In this document: piece by piece, positions 22,419 to 27,385 of the stretch
Layout: the number at the start of each line of letters is the position of its first letter
Numbering within the stretch: position 1 is the first letter of the stretch
Virus record (IMG/VR): IMGVR_UViG_3300005581_000101
Span: 1 to 27,385 of that record
Length of the DNA stretch: 27,385 nucleotides
Source of the DNA: a virus
Direction: 5' to 3' (one strand)
Notes under the pieces: model-generated
The model's database searches: none
Seen by the model: only the letters and a program-made list of their open reading frames with translations
Told to the model about the DNA's origin: nothing
Program-made: the position numbers and the translations under genes

Positions 22419-23024
22419 TTACTGCTCTTGAATCTGTGCATAGAACGGAGGACCTGTATGAGGGTCGTAATGAGCAGCAACGGTAAGGGCCTTCAAGGCA
22501 AGACTTTTCGCTTGGGTAGCAGTCAACTTCTTCTTGGGAAAAAGAGCCTTAAGAGCACCCAGTGCGTATGGTCCCCCCGTCCCCAACCCATAGAGACCAT
22601 TGTTGTCCGAAGCCCACGAGTAATCGCTGTCAATGACATAGATGACACCGTGGATAGCAACAAGGATTGATGAACCTTGTTCTGCAATGTGGTCTGATTG
22701 GTCATTAGTAGGGGCAGAATAACCTTGTGAATCAAAGCATTCTCGTAAATCAGGAATAAACTTTGAAGTAAAAAACTTGTCTAAACGCACACCAAGAAGA
22801 GTTGCTGGGGGTGCTGGAGGGGTAAAGACATGGTGCAAAAGATTAATTGCACGCATGTCCCCAGCCGCTCCAATAATGTATTTGCCGTTTTTGGCAACTT
22901 TGCCAGAACCAGGGCGCACTGTAGATATCCGTGATACAAAACCATTTGAGTCAGTATCCGAAATGCGTGAATCGTTAGCGATTATGGCGTAGCCATCACC
23001 TTGTATTCCGACAATAGTTGTCAT
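22419..23024 (-). CDS. HslV/proteasome-like Ntn-hydrolase protease
   Basis: 201 residues. The start MTTIVGIQGDGYAIIANDSR is that of HslV and 20S proteasome beta subunits. Removing Met exposes Thr at position 1, the nucleophile, and Asp is found at mature position 17 as in those enzymes. K41 in mature numbering (in SGKVAKNGKYIIGAAGD) is the best candidate for the catalytic Lys, usually 33; the spacing implies an insert of about eight residues. GLGTGGPYALGALKAL near residue 146 matches the HslV Gly-x-Gly-Gly-Pro-Tyr-Ala block. No HslU-type ATPase is in this window. It overlaps the metallophosphoesterase as ATGA and lies upstream of portal, scaffold and capsid, so it may mature the capsid, though regulated proteolysis of host or phage proteins is equally possible. 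Confidence 0.82.
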   Translation of the reverse strand: MTTIVGIQGDGYAIIANDSRISDTDSNGFVSRISTVRPGSGKVAKNGKYIIGAAGDMRAINLLHHVFTPPAPPATLLGVRLDKFFTSKFIPDLRECFDSQGYSAPTNDQSDHIAEQGSSILVAIHGVIYVIDSDYSWASDNNGLYGLGTGGPYALGALKALFPKKKLTATQAKSLALKALTVAAHYDPHTGPPFYAQIQEQ

Positions 23025-23992
23025 TCTCCGAACACTTTTCCTTTATAGAACATTGTTCCATCGTGGATTGGGAGCATTTCAGGATGAAACGGACCGTCAC
23101 CTTCCTTGTAGTGGATAATTCCTAAGCCTTGTTGCCAGTCTTCCACGATTGTAAGTGGACGACCATCAAGGTCAATACCACCTTTAGTTGAAGGTACTTC
23201 GCCTGATACACGAGCAAGGCAACCAAATGAAATAGCAGCAACTGTTTTTGCTCCATCCCAATCTTGGCGTGTGCGCTCTGCCCATTCACGGCGATGGATA
23301 TGTCCATACACAACAGAAACTTTCTCTGTACTTAAGTACTTGTGAGCAGTAGAACCACCTGAAGCAACTTTGTGACCATGAATAACTTTAATGCGGTTGT
23401 TTAACCAAAGTTGGCTTGCAGGGTATCCAGCAAGGTACTCAACACCAAAGTCGTCCAAACGGCACAGGAAGGGCACAGAAAGCACAGGAAAACTATCTGG
23501 TCTGTTACCTTGCTTTAATCCAAAAGATGCTTTTGCATTGTCTAAGATTGAGTTTGTAAGGCGTGCCTCGTGGTTACCTTCAATCCAAACAATACGAGCA
23601 TACGGAGCCACATCTCGTAGTTGTGCACAAAGAGTAGTCATGTAGTCAATAGTTGCTTGTGTTGTCAACGCATACGCAGGGCTTAGACGGTACTTACCAA
23701 ATTCTGGAAAGTCTGTGTTGTCACCATTTAATGCAATGATGTCAGGCTTTTCTGCCTTAACAACTGCTACTGCATAAGAGATAGCAAGTGGGTCATGAGT
23801 AGGTGTGAGATTACCATCTCGTCCTCTAAAGAACCCTGCTTGAATGTCAGGTAATACAACACATTTCTTCCAATCAGAAAGTGTGGACTTTACAGTAACC
23901 TTTGGAAGTTTGATTGCAGGACCTTGACGTACTGGGTCCCATGATGGACCATACTGTGGAGTAAACTGTTCAGTTAGTTGTCCCACATCCAC
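23021..23992 (-). CDS. Calcineurin-like metallophosphoesterase
   Basis: About 323 residues. The metal-binding motifs appear in the right order: LPDIQ (D49-x-Q51, where most relatives have D-x-H), NGDN (90-92), GNHE (139-142), HGH (205-207) and GHIHR (230-234). These coordinate a two-metal centre that hydrolyses phosphomonoesters or diesters. The first 40 residues are a non-conserved extension. The start is GTG at 23992, or GTG at 23986, which is better spaced from GGAAG; both overlap the upstream gene. The substrate cannot be read from sequence: nucleic-acid ends, nucleotides and phosphoproteins are all possible. It is followed by the Ntn hydrolase with an ATGA overlap, so the two are probably made together. 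Confidence 0.88.
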   Translation of the reverse strand: MDVGQLTEQFTPQYGPSWDPVRQGPAIKLPKVTVKSTLSDWKKCVVLPDIQAGFFRGRDGNLTPTHDPLAISYAVAVVKAEKPDIIALNGDNTDFPEFGKYRLSPAYALTTQATIDYMTTLCAQLRDVAPYARIVWIEGNHEARLTNSILDNAKASFGLKQGNRPDSFPVLSVPFLCRLDDFGVEYLAGYPASQLWLNNRIKVIHGHKVASGGSTAHKYLSTEKVSVVYGHIHRREWAERTRQDWDGAKTVAAISFGCLARVSGEVPSTKGGIDLDGRPLTIVEDWQQGLGIIHYKEGDGPFHPEMLPIHDGTMFYKGKVFGE

Positions 23993-24260
23993 AACTTCCG
24001 TTAATGTGCCGTTGGATGCTACTTGTGGATATTGATTGTCCTAAGTTTTTAAGAACACGGTGTAACCACGAAACACTATATGTTTTTGATTTACCGTTAC
24101 CAATGTCTGAGCGGATTGCGTCTACAACTCTGTCAAGAGTTTCTTGGTCTTGCGAATCCAAATTTGGGCGGATACGCATCAACTTACAGTCAGTGTTGTC
24201 CCTTCCCGCTTTTGGATTAGCAAAAGCCTCTGTGAGGCTCATGGGCTTTTTGTTATCCAT
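23970..24260 (-). CDS. Small putative helix-turn-helix protein
   Basis: 96 residues. Residues about 40-90 (LDRVVDAIRSDIGNGKSKTY, then SVSWLHRVLKNLGQSISTSS and IQRHINGSCGCG) look like a winged or HTH DNA-binding fold: a helix pair followed by a Ser-rich turn and a recognition helix ending in Arg-His. The final Cys-Gly-Cys-Gly is unusual and could bind metal. The ATG at 24260 has AGGA four bases upstream, and its leader contains a 20-base imperfect palindrome. The end overlaps the next gene. It could be a local regulator or a small terminase-type DNA-binding subunit; size and fold permit either, and nothing decides. Confidence 0.65.
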   Translation of the reverse strand: MDNKKPMSLTEAFANPKAGRDNTDCKLMRIRPNLDSQDQETLDRVVDAIRSDIGNGKSKTYSVSWLHRVLKNLGQSISTSSIQRHINGSCGCGTTN

Positions 24261-24280
24261 ATTTCCTAACCTTATTCCGA

Positions 24281-24300
24281 ATCATGAACTAGTACATGAT
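24281..24300. promoter_or_regulatory. Imperfect palindrome, possible operator
   Basis: ATCATGAACTAGTACATGAT reads the same on both strands at 18 of 20 positions, with mismatches only at positions 7 and 14. It lies 20 bases before the start of the small HTH-like gene, in one of the longest intergenic gaps (64 bases). No T-run follows in the direction of transcription. A repressor site bound by the adjacent HTH-like protein is a simple hypothesis; an RNA hairpin with six-base arms is the alternative. I see no convincing -35/-10 pair nearby, though CATAAT lies upstream on the minus strand. Confidence 0.35.
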
Positions 24301-24324
24301 TGTGGTCAGGATTATGTTAGCAGA

Positions 24325-24534
24325 TTAATTCTTTTGATGTGTATCAATGTGGCTATTAAGTCTGTCCCCAACTTTTTCCACAGTGTCTTGAACTTTATTT
24401 AGTTTTGACATGACAACACCATGGTCAGCAGAGTTTGTGTTCTTCATGTCTTTAAACTCTTTTATGGCAACAGCGGCAACAGTTCCAAAGAGGCCAATAA
24501 TGGCGACAACAATGGAAGCGATTGCAGGGTCCAT
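24325..24534 (-). CDS. One-helix membrane protein with coiled-coil tail, holin candidate
   Basis: 69 residues. Residues 4-24 (AIASIVVAIIGLFGTVAAVA) form one transmembrane helix at the N-terminus. After a charged link, residues 38-65 (MSKLNKVQDTVEKVGDRLNS) form an amphipathic helix with a regular heptad pattern, ending HIDTHQ. This plan is very common among small actinobacteriophage proteins annotated as holins or membrane proteins. The ATG lies three bases after the stop of the GP88-like gene. The function is not proven, and no endolysin is encoded in this window. Confidence 0.68.
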   Translation of the reverse strand: MDPAIASIVVAIIGLFGTVAAVAIKEFKDMKNTNSADHGVVMSKLNKVQDTVEKVGDRLNSHIDTHQKN

Positions 24535-24537
24535 GAG

Positions 24538-25746
24538 TTACCCTCGGAATGCGCCACTACGGGAAGGACGGACAGGCATAGATGGACCGTCTTCAGTTTT
24601 AAGTTCTGCTAGTTTACTAGCCATAATTTCTGGAGATGCATAAGCCCTAGGGATTCCTGTTGGGCTACCCACAGGTGCGTCAGGGTCTAGTGGTCTTACC
24701 ATACTGGAGTTGTTAGCCCTGCCTTTAAGAGTTTGCAATCCCGCAGTTTGTTTGTGACGGAGTAAACCAACGCCAACATTGCCGATTGCTCTGTTGTGCA
24801 TGATGGCATCCATGTTGTCTGCGTTAAACGAAGGAAAAGTTTCCCTGTCTCCTGAAGAATCTTCCATTGTCCATTGTGATGGTTTGTCTTGTGATGGGGT
24901 AGCCCAAACAACTCCATGCATTGTGCCACCAGACCCTTCACGAGCACGTACACGTTCTACAGGTGTTTGTTCGCTAATACTTCCTGTAATCTTATAGTTA
25001 TCTGGGTAGTTAGCGTCTGGTTCTGATTCTCCAGGACGTAAGTTTCTATTAAAAGTATTTTTAGTGTAATTGGTGTGTGTTAAAAGAGGGTAATCTTGTG
25101 CAATACCTTCAGCACGATGTGGACCCGCTTTTTCAGTCATTGCGTGAATCCATGGGTCAGCAAGCGTTGTGCTAGGCCAATCAACGTCTTGCCACATATT
25201 TCCACGAAGCGCTGGAATCATACCAATAGAACGGGCAGCAGCGGCTCCTTGACGAGATTGTGCTACTGCTAAAGCACCTGCATATTGGGTGTGTTCAGCC
25301 CAATACTGAGTACGTATTTGCTTGGCCCGTTCAGCACTATTCTTTCCCCCATTAATAGCCATCTTTCCAGAAGAACCATTACAAATAGCAGTACAACCAG
25401 GTGTACGACAACTAGCGCATGTTTCCATAACACCACTAGTGGCACCTTGTGCCAATGACATAGCCATCTGATGGGTACGAGCAACTTCTTCAGAAGGGTG
25501 TGATGCGTTTTTAGAAAGTTTAAGGTTAAATTGTTTTCCTGGGTTAATGCCAGAAATCATATCTAAGCCTGCTCCACCACCACGTTCTACTTTAAACTTA
25601 TTCCAATGAGCCATGATGTCAGGAATATTACTGAGGGCATCTTCATAATCGGCAGTCGGTACGCTATTAACTACTTCTTCCATTGTAGGCAAATCACGAA
25701 CTACACTGATACCAGAAGGTGTTACTTCAATTTTTCTACGTGCCAT
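24538..25746 (-). CDS. GP88-like cysteine-cluster protein
   Basis: 402 residues. Residues 108-122 hold a four-cysteine cluster with spacing C-x2-C-x4-C-x3-C (C110, C113, C118, C122). Downstream come NSAERAKQIRTQYWAEHTQY (residues 136-155), a YTK motif at 227-229, PDNYKITGSIS at 248-258 and a Gly-Gly pair. This order of Cys cluster, Arg-rich helix, Tyr-Thr-Lys and Pro-x-Asn-Tyr resembles the GP88 family first named in mycobacteriophages, whose function is unknown; the cysteines suggest a metal or iron-sulfur site. The first 70 residues and the last 60 (Pro/Ser/Arg-rich) appear specific to this protein. The ATG overlaps the upstream stop as TGATG. I call the family by motif order only. Confidence 0.65.
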   Translation of the reverse strand: MARRKIEVTPSGISVVRDLPTMEEVVNSVPTADYEDALSNIPDIMAHWNKFKVERGGGAGLDMISGINPGKQFNLKLSKNASHPSEEVARTHQMAMSLAQGATSGVMETCASCRTPGCTAICNGSSGKMAINGGKNSAERAKQIRTQYWAEHTQYAGALAVAQSRQGAAAARSIGMIPALRGNMWQDVDWPSTTLADPWIHAMTEKAGPHRAEGIAQDYPLLTHTNYTKNTFNRNLRPGESEPDANYPDNYKITGSISEQTPVERVRAREGSGGTMHGVVWATPSQDKPSQWTMEDSSGDRETFPSFNADNMDAIMHNRAIGNVGVGLLRHKQTAGLQTLKGRANNSSMVRPLDPDAPVGSPTGIPRAYASPEIMASKLAELKTEDGPSMPVRPSRSGAFRG

Positions 25747-26219
25747 CAGTCTGGTACTCCATCAATGTTATCTCTGTTAGCCGCACGGTAAGCGGACAAA
25801 CCTTTTTTCTCCCAACGACTTGGTCCACCTGATTTGTAGGTTAGGCGTGAAGGGTCGTTGAGTTTTGTAGATTTAAACCGCTGAGGTTTAAAAGCATCCA
25901 GTGGGTCTGTGAAGATTTCACCATTTCCTGTTAAACGGCGCTGGCGGTCAATACCGCCTTTTGGACTACGGCGTGGTGGTACAAAAGGGTTATGAATGGC
26001 TGTAGCCGCTTCAAAGTATTTGTAATGTGCCGCAGCCTCTGCAAAAGCCATACGCCTAGCAGCAGCCGCAGGTTTGAAGTTATACGTAGTTTTAAAACCA
26101 GCGTATACTGCCGCAATAGGTATACCACCTTCAGCACTCTGGATACGCAGTGACGTTTGGTACGGCGCAGGTTCAGAGTCTTCGGCGGCACCAGGAGTTG
26201 GTGCTTCGCCGTAGTCCAT
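25746..26219 (-). CDS. Basic protein of unknown function
   Basis: 157 residues, not recognised. The first 20 are acidic and Pro-rich. An Ala-rich helical stretch follows at about 50-75 (AAAARRMAFAEAAAHYKYFE). The second half is strongly basic (PPRRSPKGGIDRQRRL and later PQRFKSTKLNDPSRLTYKSG). No membrane segment or catalytic motif is seen. The basic half suggests contact with nucleic acid or an acidic partner. It starts three bases after the stop of the previous gene and lacks a clear ribosome binding site, so translation is probably coupled. Its stop overlaps the GP88-like start. Confidence 0.65.
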   Translation of the reverse strand: MDYGEAPTPGAAEDSEPAPYQTSLRIQSAEGGIPIAAVYAGFKTTYNFKPAAAARRMAFAEAAAHYKYFEAATAIHNPFVPPRRSPKGGIDRQRRLTGNGEIFTDPLDAFKPQRFKSTKLNDPSRLTYKSGGPSRWEKKGLSAYRAANRDNIDGVPD

Positions 26220-26222
26220 TAT

Positions 26223-26624
26223 TTAGTCGTAAACTACAGTTGGGTTTGGACGGTTCATGTGTCCACCCGTGTTGTACTCATATTCAAAGGTTGGCATGCC
26301 ATCGCCTGCTACAGCGCCCTGTACGAACTCTGAGAGGACCGCAGGGGCTTCAATCCATGAAGCGGCACCTACGTGAGCACGCTCTTGCATTGTCTGCTCT
26401 GGGTACTTGTAGAACATCTCTGGGTTGTTATGGTTCATACGCAATGGCGATGGAGCGGTGTCCATGTATGCGCCTTGTGCGAAATCATTAGGAACATCGG
26501 TGTCAGTTGCGACACCCTCTTCAAAACGAAGAGGACCTTTGTTCATAGGGATTGATGGCGCAAAGCCACGCTCAAACATGGTGGGCGACTTCTCAGGGAA
26601 CATCGGGGCGGGTGCTACGTTCAC
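26223..26624 (-). CDS. Hypothetical protein downstream of terminase
   Basis: 133 residues when started at GTG 26624-26622, which has GGAGG exactly five bases upstream; the in-frame TTG four codons earlier would overlap that site, so I reject it. The sequence is Pro/Met/Asn-rich with acidic patches (FEEGVATDTDVPNDFAQGAY) and no membrane segment, catalytic motif or recognisable domain. The composition looks disordered or structural. It is the first gene after the large terminase, after a gap of about 50 bases containing an AT-rich TTATATAC. Role unknown. Confidence 0.68.
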   Translation of the reverse strand: MNVAPAPMFPEKSPTMFERGFAPSIPMNKGPLRFEEGVATDTDVPNDFAQGAYMDTAPSPLRMNHNNPEMFYKYPEQTMQERAHVGAASWIEAPAVLSEFVQGAVAGDGMPTFEYEYNTGGHMNRPNPTVVYD

Positions 26625-26674
26625 AAAATCCTCCAAAAGGGACTGGGGTTACTTGTATATAAGGGTATCATATT

Positions 26675-27385
26675 TCAGCGGAAAAAAGGATTATCTGCCA
26701 CCAAAATGGTCGGCATAGTATCCTGTGTACTCATTTGACAAGCAATAGCCAAACTATCGGGGTAGTCGTCAAACGCACCTTTTTCGTCAGGAGCAGCCGC
26801 AAGCAAATAAGGTCCCCGATAAATCTTTTCAAGGTCAGACATTTGTTGATTAAACCGCTTCCAGTTTCGTATTCTGCGGGCTTTAGAATGTCCAGGAATT
26901 ACAAGTTGGTCACGCTGAATAAGTTCTGTTAGGTGCACCCAACGTTCATTTTGATTCTTGGCATCTGAGGTAACTGCAAGAACCTCAATATCAGGAAGAA
27001 GAAGTTGTAGACGCTCTGCGACAGCGCCACCGACACCTTGTGAGTCCACACCAATGCGCATACAGTCATAATTGCGCAGGAAGTCAATAATCTGGAAATA
27101 TTGAGATTCCCATTCCTCGTTGTTAATCTCAAGCCAGTTGAGAATACGGTGCTCATAGAACCCAAATGGGTCTGGATGGTCCCAGTCAACCCAAACGACT
27201 GTTACAACCGTGGAGTCATTTGAACGGGCTACGTCAATGCCAACCACAACGGGTGTACGCCACCATTGTTTCACAACATTCATGGAGGCATCGTACATAC
27301 GGTCTAGGCGCTCTTCAGTAACAAACATACCTTTTTCAAGAATCCAACGGTTGCAATAAGACATCTGGAATTCGTCTGAGTCTTC
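26675..27385 (-). CDS. terL: Terminase large subunit, C-terminal nuclease part (partial)
   Basis: 236 residues are visible; the frame is open through the right edge (EDSDEFQMSYCNRW), so the ATPase domain lies beyond the window and the ATG at 27364 is internal. The visible part is the RNase H-like nuclease: motif with the first Asp in VVVGIDVARSND, the second in IGVDSQGVGG, and the last acidic pair in GAFDDYPDSLAIA. The DEFQMSYCN sequence before it is a typical link from the ATPase to the nuclease domain. This enzyme cuts concatemeric DNA and drives it through the portal. The stop at 26675 is followed by the unrecognised 133-residue gene. No small terminase subunit is identified in the window. 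Confidence 0.94.
   Translation of the reverse strand, partial: EDSDEFQMSYCNRWILEKGMFVTEERLDRMYDASMNVVKQWWRTPVVVGIDVARSNDSTVVTVVWVDWDHPDPFGFYEHRILNWLEINNEEWESQYFQIIDFLRNYDCMRIGVDSQGVGGAVAERLQLLLPDIEVLAVTSDAKNQNERWVHLTELIQRDQLVIPGHSKARRIRNWKRFNQQMSDLEKIYRGPYLLAAAPDEKGAFDDYPDSLAIACQMSTQDTMPTILVADNPFFR

Noticed and set aside
1-27385. Possibility that the block is a phage-derived contractile injection system (eCIS or tailocin)
   Set aside because: Terminase, portal, scaffold, major capsid and neck genes are all present, so this is a DNA-packaging phage or prophage rather than a headless particle.
1-27385. tRNA genes, CRISPR arrays, insertion sequences, integrase or attachment sites
   Set aside because: Scanning by eye gave no cloverleaf-like segment, regularly spaced repeat, transposase or recombinase; gaps between genes are too short to hold most of these.

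Overview
This is a gene-dense stretch of a tailed double-stranded DNA phage with a contractile tail (myovirus morphology). It holds essentially the whole virion-assembly block, from the C-terminal part of the large terminase at the right edge to the baseplate genes at the left edge. Every gene I support lies on the minus strand, so the transcription order runs from high to low coordinates. No intergenic gap exceeds about 70 bases. Many neighbours are coupled through ATGA, TAATG or TGATG overlaps. I see no tRNA or rRNA genes, CRISPR array, insertion sequence, integrase or replication gene. The sequence is moderately AT-rich.

Layout in transcription order. (1) Packaging and accessory genes, 27385 to 22061: large terminase nuclease domain, two unrecognised small proteins, a GP88-like cysteine-cluster protein, a one-helix membrane protein, a small possibly DNA-binding protein, a calcineurin-like metallophosphoesterase, an HslV/proteasome-like Ntn hydrolase, and a small membrane protein with a Lys/Ala-rich tail. 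(2) Head genes, 22039 to 15928: portal, coiled-coil scaffold, N4-gp56-type major capsid protein, a small protein, then a fiber-like protein, an 18-cysteine repeat protein and a short fiber-associated-type protein, which look like surface appendages. (3) Neck genes, 15924 to 13018: a small Zn-ribbon protein, a 50-residue peptide gene, and four connector or tail-completion candidates. (4) Tail genes, 12981 to 6997: sheath, tube, a zinc-motif assembly protein whose C-terminal part appears to lie in a second reading frame, and a tape measure carrying two peptidoglycan-hydrolase domains. (5) Baseplate genes, 6997 to 93: a CIS-tube-type protein, a separate LysM protein, a gpD-type hub, a gp25-type wedge protein, a gpJ-type wedge protein and a gpI-type protein fused to adhesin-like domains. 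A DUF1360-like gene then runs off the left end.

Together these genes build a capsid, fill it with DNA, close it with a neck and attach a contractile tail. The tail's tape measure and LysM protein are suited to penetrating a peptidoglycan wall. The host cannot be read directly. Two wall-cutting domains in the tape measure, a proteasome-like protease, a GP88-like gene and a DUF1360-like gene together make a low-to-moderate GC Gram-positive host, perhaps an aquatic actinobacterium, a reasonable but unproven guess.

The most interesting points are the Ntn hydrolase encoded just upstream of the portal where a capsid maturation protease might be expected, the probable ribosomal frameshift in the tail-assembly gene, the dual-enzyme tape measure, and the duplicated cysteine-rich appendage protein.
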